A DNA stretch of 64,000 nt, from contig JAUSAZ010000210.1 of assembly GCA_030652255.1 (NCBI GenBank), positions 62,001 through 126,000 on the forward strand. The letters are read 5' to 3'. Under the pieces are notes generated by a model. The model was not told the origin of the DNA and made no database searches. It was given only the letters and a program-made list of their open reading frames with translations. This document shows, in pieces, positions 42,958 to 51,312 of the stretch (positions are counted from its first letter, which is position 1; every line of letters starts with the position of its first letter). Made by a program: the position numbers and the translations under genes. The DNA comes from Myxococcales bacterium. GTDB lineage: Bacteria > Myxococcota_A > Polyangia > Polyangiales > Ga0077539.

Positions 42958-44364
42958 TCAGTCGCGGCTGCTGGCCTTGCGCTCGATCCACGCGGCGACC
43001 TCGCGGGCGTGCGACACGCCGTGGGCGAGGATGCCCGGCGGCACCTCTCCGCGGTCGAGGTTGGCCCTCGGGACGAGCGCCCGCTTGAACCCGAGCTTCA
43101 TCGCCTCTTCGAGTCGAGGCGTGCAGCGGGGCACCGCGCGCACCTCGCCCGCGAGCCCCACCTCGCCGAAGACCACGAGGTCGGAGGGCATCGCGAGCTC
43201 GACCACGCTCGACGCGAGGGCGCAGACCACCGCGAGGTCGGCCGCGGGCTCCTCGATGGACGCGCCCCCGGCGACGGACACGAACACGTCGCGGTCTCGC
43301 AGCGGCAGCCCCGCGCGCTGGGCCAGCACCGCCGTCAGGATGGACAGCCGCGTGCCGTCGACGCCCGTCGCGATGCGCCGCGGGTTGGGCGCCGCCGACG
43401 GGGTGACCAGCGCCTGCACCTCCAGCAGCAGCGGGCGCGCGCCGTCGGCCGACGAGACCACCACCGAGCCCGGGACGTCCTTCGGTCGCTCGGCCAGGAA
43501 GAGCGCCGACGGGTCGGACACCTCGCGCAGGCCGTCGCGGGTCATCTCCATCACGCAGAGCTCGCCGCTCGCGCCGAAGCGGTTCTTGATGCCGCGCAGC
43601 ACCCGCGGGCCGCCCGAGCGCTGCCCCTCGAAGGCCAGCACCACGTCGACCAGGTGCTCGAGCACCTTCGGCCCGGCGAGCGAGCCGTCCTTGGTGACGT
43701 GCCCCACCAATATCACCGTGCGCCCCTGCTGCTTGGCCATCGTGACCAGCCGGGCGGTGACCTCGCGGAGCTGCGAGACGCTGCCCGCGGCGCTCTCCAG
43801 GTCGTTGCAGCGCATGGTCTGCACCGAGTCGACGGCGATGATCGACGGGTCGGCCTTGAGCACCGCGGCCTCGAGCGCGTCGAGCTCGCCCGTGGAGAGC
43901 AGCTTGAGCGCGGCGTCGCTGGCCACCCCGAGCCGCCGCGCGCGAGAGGCCACCTGCGAGGCCGACTCCTCGCCGCTCACGTAGAGCACCCCGCCGCGCA
44001 CGTCGGCCTCGCGCGAGCGCGCCGCGAGGGCGGCCACCACCTGGAGCAGCAGCGTGCTCTTGCCGACGCCGGGCTCGCCGCCGAGCAGCACCACCGAGCC
44101 GTGCACGAGGCCGCCGCCGAGCACCCGGTCGAACTCCGTGAGGCCCGACGCCACGCGCGGCAGCTCGGCGTCGAGGGCCTCGTCGAGCGAGACCGCCCCG
44201 CCGCCCGCGGACACCGAGATGGCGTTGCGGGCCTTCCCCGCGCGGCCCTTGGGGGCGCGCTCTTCGACCAGGTTGTTCCAGGCGCCGCAGGAGGAGCAGC
44301 GGCCCGACCACTTGGGGTGCGAGGCGCCGCAGGACTGGCAGACGTAGACGGGGGAGTCCTTCAC
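42958..44364 (-). CDS. radA: DNA repair protein RadA
   Basis: A 468-residue RecA-related protein that promotes branch migration in recombination. The N-terminal zinc finger is CQSCGASHPKWSGRCSSC, Walker A GEPGVGKSTLL, the RadA motif KNRFGASGEL, and the C-terminal Lon-like domain has DVFVSVAGGASIEEPAADLA. Start is GTG. Its upstream gap of 62 bases carries the 13-bp palindrome also found before recQ. Transcribed after the TIGR04551-type gene in the same direction. Confidence 0.96.
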   Translation of the reverse strand: MKDSPVYVCQSCGASHPKWSGRCSSCGAWNNLVEERAPKGRAGKARNAISVSAGGGAVSLDEALDAELPRVASGLTEFDRVLGGGLVHGSVVLLGGEPGVGKSTLLLQVVAALAARSREADVRGGVLYVSGEESASQVASRARRLGVASDAALKLLSTGELDALEAAVLKADPSIIAVDSVQTMRCNDLESAAGSVSQLREVTARLVTMAKQQGRTVILVGHVTKDGSLAGPKVLEHLVDVVLAFEGQRSGGPRVLRGIKNRFGASGELCVMEMTRDGLREVSDPSALFLAERPKDVPGSVVVSSADGARPLLLEVQALVTPSAAPNPRRIATGVDGTRLSILTAVLAQRAGLPLRDRDVFVSVAGGASIEEPAADLAVVCALASSVVELAMPSDLVVFGEVGLAGEVRAVPRCTPRLEEAMKLGFKRALVPRANLDRGEVPPGILAHGVSHAREVAAWIERKASSRD

Positions 44365-44411
44365 GGGCTGCGTACTAGCGCGCGCTCAGCACGCGGCGCA
44401 ACGCCTCCCGT

Positions 44412-44424
44412 GACAGGATATGTC
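44412..44424. promoter_or_regulatory. Palindrome upstream of radA, shared with recQ
   Basis: GACAGGATATGTC, 48 bases before the radA start codon, in the 62-base gap after the TIGR04551-type gene. GACA and TGTC form the two arms. It is identical to the recQ-upstream site (30222-30234) at 12 of 13 bases. See the corresponding finding. Confidence 0.5.
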
Positions 44425-44426
44425 TC

Positions 44427-46313
44427 TCAGTACATCACGCCGACGACGCCGCGGAGCGTCTGGGCGGTGCTGAAGCTGAAGCCCGAGTAGGTGGACGACG
44501 CGCGCTCGTCCTCGCGGGGCCCGAGGCCCGCCATGGGGAAGAGCACGCCGTACTGGAGCGACGCGAAGAAGCCCGCGCCCGGACGGTCGCCGAGGGTGGT
44601 GTCCCGGAAGTTGGACTGGTAGGTGACCTCGGCGTTGATCTCGATGCCGAGGTCGGCGGCGTTGCCGCGGGTCTGCACGAACTCGCTCGCGCGCGACCAG
44701 ATGACCGCCGCGCGGCCGTAGAGGCGGTCGCCGCCGGGCGAGTTGACGAAGGCGTAGGTGACCGCCGGGCGGAAGTAGTACGCGCCCGACACCTGACGGA
44801 AGATCTGCCGCCAGAGGATCATGTCGATGCGGTAGTCGGGGTGGAAGCGGAAGGTCGTGAAGGCCTGCGTCGCGCCGCGTTGGGGCGCGGTGAAGCCGTT
44901 CTGGAAGTTGACGCCCTCGATGTCGCCGTCGCCGCTGGCGAAGCCGGTGCGGAAATCGAGGGTGAGGCGGTTGTTGAGCAGCCGGTACTCGAACTCCATC
45001 GCGCCGCCGAACTGCGCGAGGTCGTACACCTGCGCGTTGCGCGTGCCGGCCGCGCGCGCGAGGTTGGTCTGCCCATAGATGAACGCGGCTTCCATCTCGA
45101 AGCGGAAGTTGCGGTGCAGCACCTGGAACCACAGGTCGCTGATGACCGCCCAGGCGTCGCGCTGGATGATGCCCGTGCCGACCCGCGGGCTGTCGACGCC
45201 GACCGTACGCTGGTCGACGGACTGCGCCGCCGTCTCTGCGCCGACGCCGACGAACTCCGTCGACAGGGCCTGGTTGCGGTAGAGCCCATAGAGGCCGCCG
45301 TTGATCACGAGCTGGCCGCGGCTCAGGCGCTGCCGGGCCTCGGCGGGGTCGACGCGCCGTCCGAGCGCGAGGCCGAACTGGTTGACGTCGTCGAGCTGCG
45401 ACACGTCGATGGGCTGGCCCTGGCCGGCCTCGCGGGACAGCGTCTGCGAGGTGGCGCCGCTCGAGGGGAAGTCATAGAAGGCGGCGAGGAAGAGGTGCAG
45501 CGGGCGGATGCGCGCCGCGTACATGATGCGGTCGGAGTGGGTCTGGTAGTCGCTGTCGATGCCGTTGCCGGCGTTGGCGAGGATGCCCAGGCCCCACTGG
45601 CCGGGCATGCGGCCGAAGCGGAGCTGGCCGAGGCTCTGGTTGGTGACCTCGGCCCACGCGCGGCTCACCATGATGGAGGGCGTGAGGCTGTTCTGCTCGG
45701 TGGGCGCGACCTGGGTCTGGGAGAAGGCGCCGATGGGGGCCCACGGCGAGGCCTGTCCCCCGGTGTAGTAGCCCTGCGGGGTGGAGCCGAGGATGAGGTT
45801 GTCGAAGACGTCGATCTGCGAGTAGATCGCGATGTTGTCCGTGATGTGGATCTCGGGGTTGAGCCGGAACCGCATGTTGGCCATGGTCTGCGTGCGCCCT
45901 GTGCAACGCCCCTGGGGGTTGTCGGGGCAGAGGCCGTCGAGGCCGTTGTCGGGGTTGCGCACCCACGGGAGCTGCGAGTTGGCGTAGCTGACGTTCGCGT
46001 CGCGGAGGGCGAGGTCGTCCCAGCCCACGTCGAACTGGTGCATCCACTCGGGGCGCACGCGGAGGTAGCCGTGGAGCTCGACCATGCTGCCGATGCGGTC
46101 GAGGAGGTTGCTCGGCGGGGGCGTCGGCGTGGGGCGCTCGGCGGTGGTCGCGGCGCGGTCTTCGGTGGCGGCCGCGGCGGCCATGTTGATGCCCGCGGTG
46201 TCGACCGAAGGGGTGGCGCTGGACGCGGGGTTCTGCGGGGTGTTCTGGGCGAGCGCGGAGGGCGCCAGCGCGGCGACGATCACGGCGAGAACGGTGGGCG
46301 ACGGACGGCGCAT
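44427..46313 (-). CDS. TIGR04551-type outer-membrane barrel protein
   Basis: A 628-residue exported protein of a myxobacterial family. A signal peptide ends near PSALAQ; an Ala/Thr/Pro-rich stretch leads to a barrel-like body beginning with VELHGYLRVRPEWMHQFDVG. Segments such as FRLNPEIHITDNIAIYSQID, GQLRFGRMPGQWGLGILAN and FRFEMEAAFIYGQTNLA resemble porin-type strands, and it ends in LRGVVGVMY. Function is unknown; the layout suggests an alginate-export or porin-like pore. It diverges from rnj. Confidence 0.8.
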   Translation of the reverse strand: MRRPSPTVLAVIVAALAPSALAQNTPQNPASSATPSVDTAGINMAAAAATEDRAATTAERPTPTPPPSNLLDRIGSMVELHGYLRVRPEWMHQFDVGWDDLALRDANVSYANSQLPWVRNPDNGLDGLCPDNPQGRCTGRTQTMANMRFRLNPEIHITDNIAIYSQIDVFDNLILGSTPQGYYTGGQASPWAPIGAFSQTQVAPTEQNSLTPSIMVSRAWAEVTNQSLGQLRFGRMPGQWGLGILANAGNGIDSDYQTHSDRIMYAARIRPLHLFLAAFYDFPSSGATSQTLSREAGQGQPIDVSQLDDVNQFGLALGRRVDPAEARQRLSRGQLVINGGLYGLYRNQALSTEFVGVGAETAAQSVDQRTVGVDSPRVGTGIIQRDAWAVISDLWFQVLHRNFRFEMEAAFIYGQTNLARAAGTRNAQVYDLAQFGGAMEFEYRLLNNRLTLDFRTGFASGDGDIEGVNFQNGFTAPQRGATQAFTTFRFHPDYRIDMILWRQIFRQVSGAYYFRPAVTYAFVNSPGGDRLYGRAAVIWSRASEFVQTRGNAADLGIEINAEVTYQSNFRDTTLGDRPGAGFFASLQYGVLFPMAGLGPREDERASSTYSGFSFSTAQTLRGVVGVMY

Positions 46314-46472
46314 GGACCTCCAGGAACCTCTGCTACGGGAAACCCGAACGAGGCGGTGCGCGACGGGCTAACACGCACGCGAGAGCAGCGTCAACGCGCT
46401 CGAACCGCCGCCCTCGCAGGGCCTCCGCGATGCTTGACCGTGCGGAGAGCCGGGACGTAGGGTGCGGCGCCT

Positions 46473-46491
46473 CCGGGCGCAGAACGCCCGG
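46473..46491 (+). other. Hairpin in the rnj leader
   Basis: CCGGGCG (46473-46479), loop CAGAA, CGCCCGG (46485-46491): seven perfect pairs, 60 bases before the rnj start codon. Ribonucleases often control their own messages through leader structures; whether this is one is unknown. The rest of the 237-base divergent gap (46314-46550) has a weak TTGACC/TAGGGT promoter-like pair and nothing else clear. Confidence 0.4.
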
Positions 46492-46550
46492 TGGGATACA
46501 GCATCGGGCAGACGTGGCGGTCCGTCGCCGCGCGCCGGAGAAGGTCATAC

Positions 46551-48170
46551 GTGAGCTATCTGCGAGTGGTTCCGCTTGGGGGTCTCGGCGAGATCGGGAT
46601 GAACTGCATGGCGCTCGAGACGCCGGACGGAATCCTGGTCGTCGACTGCGGCATCACCTTCCCCCGGGACAAGTACGGCGTCGACGTCATCCACCCCCTC
46701 TTCGAGTACCTCGAAGACCGCGCCGACGACCTCCTCGGGGTCGTGATCACCCACGGCCACGAAGACCACATCGGCGCGCTGCCGTACCTCCTCCGCAAGA
46801 TCCCGCGGCCCGTGTGGGCGCCGCCCTACGCCCTGGCGCTCATCCGCGAGCGGCTGAAGGAGTTCCGCGACGTGCCGGAGCTCGAGCTGCACGCCACCGC
46901 GCCTCGTCGCCGCTTCTCCGTCGGGCGCTTCGAGGTCGAGCCGCTGCGGGTCACGCACTCCATCCCCGACGCGACCGCGCTCGCCATCCAGACCCCGGGC
47001 GGCATGGTGGTGCACACCGGCGACTTCAAGCTCGAGGACGGCCCCCTCGACGGCGAGGGCTACGACCGCGAGCGCTTCGAGCAGCTCGGGCACGCGGGCG
47101 TCTCGCTGCTGCTCTCCGACAGCACCAACGTCGACGTGCTCGGCAGCGCCGGGCGCGAGGCCGAGGTCGCCGTCGCGCTGCGCACGCTCATCGCCTCCAA
47201 GCGCGAGCGCGTGGTCATCGGCATCTTCCCCTCCAACATCTACCGCCTGAAGACCATCGGCGAGGTCGCCCGCGCCACCGGCCGGCGCATCTGCCTCATC
47301 GGCCGCAGCGTGCAGACCCACGCGCGCGCCGCCACCGAGCTCGGCCGGCTCGGGTTCACCGGCGACCTCATGGTGTCGCCCGAGAAGGCGAGGGAGGTGC
47401 CCCGCTCGGAGCTGCTCGTGATCGCCGCCGGCACCCAGGCCGAGCCGCAGAGCGCGCTCACCCGCCTCGCGTGGGGCGACCACCCCCGGCTCAAGCTCAA
47501 CTCCGGCGACGCGGTGATCCTGTCGTCGCGCACCATCCCCGGCAACGACCGCGCGGTCTGGGACCTCATCTGCGAGTTCGAGCGCCGCGGCATCGACGTG
47601 CACGTGAGCGCCACCGACCCGGCGATCCACGTCTCCGGGCACGCGGGCCGCGAGGAGCAGACGCGGATGATCGAGTGGATCCAGCCGCGCGCCTTCGTGC
47701 CCGTGCACGGCACCTACCACCACCTCATGCAGCACGCGAAGCTCGCGCGCCGCCTCGGGGTGGGCAACGTCGAGCTCGTGGAAAACGGCCAGACCGTGCT
47801 GCTCGACCGCCACGGGCTCGTGCCGGGCGCGTCGGTGCGCGTCGGTCGGGTGCACATCGACGGCGGCGAGGAGATCCCGACGGAGATCCTGCGCGAGCGC
47901 GCGGCGATGGCCGAGACGGGCGCGGTGTTCATGTCGGTGCCGGTGACGAGCCAGTGGCGCCTCGACGGCTCGGTGGGCTTCCACGCGCGGGGCGTGGTCA
48001 CCTCGCCGGAGATGGTCGCGAAGGTGCGCGAGGCGGTCGAGCGGGCGGTGCGGGAGCACCCCTCGGTCGAGCCGAGGCCGACGGCGGAGAGCGTGAAGGA
48101 CGTCGCGCGCCGGGCGGCCCGGCGGGTGCTGCCGGGGCCGACCATGGTCATCGCGATCGAGGAGCGCTAG
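46551..48170 (+). CDS. rnj: Ribonuclease J
   Basis: A 539-residue metallo-beta-lactamase ribonuclease with 5'-3' exo- and endonuclease activity. The zinc motif is VVITHGHEDHIGALPYLL, preceded by PLGGLGEIGMNC, and the beta-CASP region includes IGIFPSNIYRLKTIGEVA and the C-terminal HVSGHAGREEQ. The GTG at 46551 follows GGAGAAGG at six bases and matches the family N-terminus; the frame is open 20 codons further up. With rnc and pnp nearby, this genome uses a mixed set of RNases. It converges with the glycosyltransferase gene. Confidence 0.95.
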   Translation: MSYLRVVPLGGLGEIGMNCMALETPDGILVVDCGITFPRDKYGVDVIHPLFEYLEDRADDLLGVVITHGHEDHIGALPYLLRKIPRPVWAPPYALALIRERLKEFRDVPELELHATAPRRRFSVGRFEVEPLRVTHSIPDATALAIQTPGGMVVHTGDFKLEDGPLDGEGYDRERFEQLGHAGVSLLLSDSTNVDVLGSAGREAEVAVALRTLIASKRERVVIGIFPSNIYRLKTIGEVARATGRRICLIGRSVQTHARAATELGRLGFTGDLMVSPEKAREVPRSELLVIAAGTQAEPQSALTRLAWGDHPRLKLNSGDAVILSSRTIPGNDRAVWDLICEFERRGIDVHVSATDPAIHVSGHAGREEQTRMIEWIQPRAFVPVHGTYHHLMQHAKLARRLGVGNVELVENGQTVLLDRHGLVPGASVRVGRVHIDGGEEIPTEILRERAAMAETGAVFMSVPVTSQWRLDGSVGFHARGVVTSPEMVAKVREAVERAVREHPSVEPRPTAESVKDVARRAARRVLPGPTMVIAIEER

Positions 48171-48192
48171 AGCGTCGGCGGGGGAGCGGTCG

Positions 48193-48945
48193 CTACCCCT
48201 TGATGCGGATGGCGACGAAGAGCTTGCCGACGTTCTTCAGGACGTTGGGCACGCGCTTGAAGAGGTTGATGGACGGCGGGCGCTTCTCGAGGATGCGCAC
48301 GGGGATCTCCCGGATGCGCACCCCGCCGCGCTCGGCGCGGATGACCAGCTCGCTGGCGAACACGTCCTTGTCGACCAGGCAGGCGCGCACGACGTCGAGG
48401 AGGGCGGTGCGGCGGAAGGCCTTGAGGCCGTGCGTGTCGGTGCCCTTGAAGCCGAGCGTGAGCCGGAGCAGGCCGTTGAAGAACAGCGTCGCGGCGTGGC
48501 GCACCATCGGGCGCTCGTCCGAGGCGCCCTCGAGCACCTTCGAGCCGATGACCAGGTCGGACTCGTCGCTGGTGAGCACGTCGAGGGCGCGGCGGTAGAA
48601 GTCCATCTGACAGAGGTCGATCTCGTCGCACATGACGAACTCGCCGCGCGCCCGGAAGATGCCCTCGCGCAGGGCCTTGCCGTAGTTGGGCTCGCCCAGG
48701 GAGAAGAAGCGCACCTCGGGGTACTTCTCCGAGAGGGCGCGGGCGAGGGGGACGGTGCCGTCGCGCGAGCCGTTCTCCGCGAGGATGATCTCGAAGGGCC
48801 AGCCGAACTCCGTGAGCTGATCGCGGAGGTCGGTGACCGCCGCGTGCAGGATCTTCTCTTCGTTGTAGACGGGGATCACCACCGAGAGGCGCGGGTGTGG
48901 CGCGGGCTCGGACTCGGGCGAGCGCCCGCTGTCGTGGTCGCTCAT
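48193..48945 (-). CDS. Family 2 glycosyltransferase (dolichol-phosphate-mannose-synthase-like)
   Basis: A 250-residue GT-A enzyme. The N-terminal SVVIPVYNEEKILHAAV and EIILAENGSRDGT are typical; the metal-binding acidic motif appears as VMCDEIDL. HGLKAFRR near residue 180 and the basic C-terminus fit polyprenyl-phosphate sugar synthases. It has no C-terminal membrane segments. A strong ribosome site (GAGGAGGGG) precedes the ATG. Sugar donor and acceptor cannot be told. Confidence 0.88.
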   Translation of the reverse strand: MSDHDSGRSPESEPAPHPRLSVVIPVYNEEKILHAAVTDLRDQLTEFGWPFEIILAENGSRDGTVPLARALSEKYPEVRFFSLGEPNYGKALREGIFRARGEFVMCDEIDLCQMDFYRRALDVLTSDESDLVIGSKVLEGASDERPMVRHAATLFFNGLLRLTLGFKGTDTHGLKAFRRTALLDVVRACLVDKDVFASELVIRAERGGVRIREIPVRILEKRPPSINLFKRVPNVLKNVGKLFVAIRIKG

Positions 48946-49240
48946 CGCTCACCCCTCCTCGCGTATGCGGCGGGCCGGGGGCACGTCGGACTCTCGATGC
49001 GGAAGTGGCCAGTCACGTCGGCGGTTCTCGAATGGGTATATGGGTGGGTGGTCGCGGGCCCGGCGCGCGGGACGCGGCGCACGAAGGAATGACGTCGCGC
49101 CCGGGGATTAGTGGGAAATCGCCGGTGAGGTCAAGGCACGAATCACCGGGTGCCCTGCGACCGTCCGGTGAACGGTCGCAGGGAGCGGGTGAGCGGTCGG
49201 TGGGTGGGGGGAGTCGACGGGAAGGGACGGAGGGGGACGA
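48946..49240. other. 295-base intergenic region
   Basis: Between the glycosyltransferase start and the Cys-rich lipoprotein stop, both on the minus strand. It holds the strong hairpin at 49153-49183 and, near 49033-49046, an AT-richer patch (GGGTATATGGG) that on the minus strand could supply a -10 for the glycosyltransferase. CCGGTGA occurs three times between 49120 and 49172, once inverted. No gene seen. Confidence 0.5.
49153..49183 (-). terminator. Strong 12-bp hairpin after the Cys-rich lipoprotein gene
   Basis: CCCTGCGACCGT (49153-49164), loop CCGGTGA, ACGGTCGCAGGG (49172-49183): twelve perfect pairs, 58 bases after the stop of the lipoprotein gene. No T-run follows on the minus strand. 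Likely the 3' end of that transcript. Confidence 0.6.
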
Positions 49241-50407
49241 TCAGCCGATGGCGGCGTCGGTCGCGGCGGCGGCGTCGGTGGCCGCGGGCACGTCGGTCGC
49301 GGCGGGCACGTCGGTGGCCGCGGGCACGTCGGCGGCGGGCGCGTCGGTGACGACGGGCGCGTCAGCGACGGGCGCGTCGGTGACCGCGCCGTCGGTCACG
49401 CCACCGTCGGTGGCGGCGCCGGTGATGCCCCGGGGCTGGAGCGTGGTCGCGTAGGCGCAGTACGGCACCGCGTCGGTGCGGATGCCCGAGGTGTCCTCGG
49501 GGTACACGCAGAGCGCGCCGCCGGTGCAGTCGGTGTTGGTCTCGCACTCCTTGAAGATGCAGACCCCGAGGGTGTCGCCGGCGGGGCCGCGCGGCGCCAT
49601 CATGGCGTCGTCGGGGCAGCCCGCGGTGGCGGTGGCGGTGTTGATGAACGAGCCGCAGAGGCCCTCGGTCGGGCGCATCGAGGAGAGCGAGAAGCAGATG
49701 CCGCGGCACTGCGCGACGCCCGTCGACTGGACCATCATCGGGTTGCAGAGCGCGCCGTCGGGGCGGAGCGCCGGGTCGGACGCGGTCGCCGCGCAGCGGC
49801 CCGTGCGGGTGTTGCAGCGCATGAGCGAGGCGTCACCGGCCTCGACGCCCGCGCAGTCGGCGTCCGTCGCGCAGAACGCGAGGCATCCCGGGCTCTCCAT
49901 CTGGTTGGTGTTGAGCTGCAGCCAGTTGGTGGTGCAGAGCGAGCCGGTCGGGCAGGCGCCGGTCGCCTCGGTGCGCATCCCCGGCACGCAGGCGCGGGTG
50001 CAGAAGCTGAGCTGCTGCATCGTGGTGGTGTTGCCGAGCACGAGGCAGGTCGAGAAGCGGCCGCCGCACTGGCCCTCCTCCTCGGCGGTGGTGCCCTGGT
50101 CGCAGGTGTTGGCGGTGGTGCAGACGCGCCCGCCGCCCGTGGGGACGCACACGAGCTCGGCGGCCTCCGAGGCGCACGCCTCGTCGCCGGTGCAACGGCG
50201 GCCCGCGACGACCTGGAGGCGCGCGGGGCCCGCGTCGGGGCGGTCGGTGGTCGGCGTGCCCACGTCGGGGCGGTCGGTGACCGGGTTGCCGACGTCGGAC
50301 GGACCGGCGTCCGCCGTGCCTGCGTCCGTGGGCGCCACCGGGTCGTCGCCGCAGGCCGTGGCCATGCTGGCAAGAATGATCAAAAGCCAACCGCTGTTCC
50401 GCTTCAC
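49241..50407 (-). CDS. Cys-rich lipoprotein with Asp/Ala-rich tails
   Basis: A 388-residue exported protein. GTG at 50407 follows AGGAGG (50413-50418 on the complement) at five bases, which fixes the start; the signal ends at a lipobox-like MATACGDD. An Asp/Pro/Thr linker follows, then about 250 residues with some 22 Cys, including GRRCTGDEACAS, TANTCDQGT, FCTRACVPG and CETNTDCTGGALC, as in secreted Cys-rich Myxococcota proteins. The C-terminus is an 18-bp-repeat stretch of Ala/Asp/Val/Thr. Function unknown, probably surface-exposed. Confidence 0.75.
   Translation of the reverse strand: MKRNSGWLLIILASMATACGDDPVAPTDAGTADAGPSDVGNPVTDRPDVGTPTTDRPDAGPARLQVVAGRRCTGDEACASEAAELVCVPTGGGRVCTTANTCDQGTTAEEEGQCGGRFSTCLVLGNTTTMQQLSFCTRACVPGMRTEATGACPTGSLCTTNWLQLNTNQMESPGCLAFCATDADCAGVEAGDASLMRCNTRTGRCAATASDPALRPDGALCNPMMVQSTGVAQCRGICFSLSSMRPTEGLCGSFINTATATAGCPDDAMMAPRGPAGDTLGVCIFKECETNTDCTGGALCVYPEDTSGIRTDAVPYCAYATTLQPRGITGAATDGGVTDGAVTDAPVADAPVVTDAPAADVPAATDVPAATDVPAATDAAAATDAAIG
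49256..49345 (-). repeat. 18-bp tandem repeat encoding VPAATD
   Basis: Units begin at 49274, 49292, 49310 and 49328, each near GTCGGTGGCCGCGGGCAC on the plus strand. They encode repeated VPAATD in the lipoprotein tail, with worn copies on both sides. The step is in frame. Confidence 0.8.
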
Positions 50408-50465
50408 TGGAGCCTCCTGTCGATGCACTGAATTTACGATCGCGCCGACGTCAGGGTGGCGCCGC

Positions 50466-50499
50466 CCAAGAAACACGCCTCGCGTTGTGACACGAGGCG
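50466..50499 (-). terminator. Intrinsic terminator of the BMC-T gene
   Basis: On the minus strand, CGCCTCG (complement of 50493-50499), a ten-base loop and CGAGGCG (complement of 50476-50482), followed directly by TGTTTCTT (complement of about 50468-50475). Seven perfect pairs plus a T-rich run, 42 bases after the BMC-T stop: the best terminator in the window. Confidence 0.6.
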
Positions 50500-50540
50500 C
50501 ACGATGCTGGTCAATCGATGCGAGCCATCACTGATGAGGC

Positions 50541-51167
50541 TCATCCCCTGGCCCGCGGGGCCCGGCCGGTGACGGCCCGCAGCGCGCGCTCGGCCGCCGC
50601 CGCCGCCTGCGCGACCTCCTCCTCGCGACCGCCGAGGTAGAGGCGACCGAACTGCCCGAAGGTCACCACCTCGAGGAGGTTGATGTTGGCGGCCTTCTCG
50701 GCCTCGTTGGCCGCGAGGGCGGCGTAGCCCGCGGGCGCGATCTCGAGCACGTAGAGGGTCTCGCCTTCGAGCAGGAGCTGACCGTGCCGCATGCGATTGA
50801 CCAGCATCGCCTGGTGGGCGTCGATGCCAGTGATCACCTCTCGCGACACGATCTCCGCGGTCATGCGGTCTTCGACCTTCAGGCCCGCGCGGGAGAGCAT
50901 CGCCTCGCCGGCGGCGCGCACGTCCCCCTGGTCGAAGTGGTGGAGCTCGACGAGGCCGTAGGAGCGCTCGACGATCTGCATGCCAGGGAGCACCCGGGTG
51001 TGCTTCAACGCCGCGTCGGTGAGGCTGTTGATGGCGATGCCGGGGGCGATCTCCACGATGAGCGCGGCCTGCCCCGCGAGCGGCTGGAACCCCGACGACA
51101 CCGTCTGGAAGAACCCGGCCAGCTGGGGCTGGAGCACGTCGATGTGGATGAAGGTTCGAAGCTGCAC
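50541..51167 (-). CDS. Tandem-BMC-domain (BMC-T) microcompartment shell protein
   Basis: A 208-residue shell protein that forms trimers shaped like hexamers in bacterial microcompartments. First BMC domain: QAALIVEIAPGIAINSLTDA and VERSYGLVELHHFDQGDV. Second: LYVLEIAPAGYAALAANEAE and NINLLEVVTFGQFGRLYLGG. The start and overall sequence follow, from memory, a BMC-T protein of Haliangium ochraceum (HO_3341) almost along its full length. The GTG start matches that protein's N-terminus but has no ribosome site. No other shell protein, signature enzyme or BMC-P pentamer is in the window, so it is a satellite gene. A promoter-like pair, a leader hairpin and a terminator suggest a single-gene transcript. 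Confidence 0.93.
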   Translation of the reverse strand: MQLRTFIHIDVLQPQLAGFFQTVSSGFQPLAGQAALIVEIAPGIAINSLTDAALKHTRVLPGMQIVERSYGLVELHHFDQGDVRAAGEAMLSRAGLKVEDRMTAEIVSREVITGIDAHQAMLVNRMRHGQLLLEGETLYVLEIAPAGYAALAANEAEKAANINLLEVVTFGQFGRLYLGGREEEVAQAAAAAERALRAVTGRAPRARG

Positions 51168-51199
51168 GGGGATGGTTTCGCTCGGGTACTCTGGAGGCG

Positions 51200-51222
51200 T
51201 CTCTGGTGGTGGGTGCCAGAGA
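51200..51222 (-). promoter_or_regulatory. Leader hairpin upstream of the BMC-T gene
   Basis: TCTCTGG (51200-51206), nine-base loop, CCAGAGA (51216-51222): seven perfect pairs in the leader, 33 bases before the start codon. It could be an operator or a translation-control structure. Confidence 0.45.
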
Positions 51223-51244
51223 AATGCTGGGCGAGAGCGCGCGG

Positions 51245-51273
51245 ACGCTATGTGGATTCCCTACTCCCGTCAA
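51245..51273 (-). promoter_or_regulatory. Possible promoter of the BMC-T gene
   Basis: On the minus strand TTGACG (complement of 51268-51273), a 17-base spacer and TAGCGT (complement of 51245-51250). Five of six and three of six bases match the sigma-70 consensus. Transcription would start near 51238 and the leader would be about 70 bases, including the hairpin at 51200. Confidence 0.4.
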
Positions 51274-51312
51274 CCGTCTGTCACCTGCGGACTCGGGACG
51301 ACGCGCGCCCGC

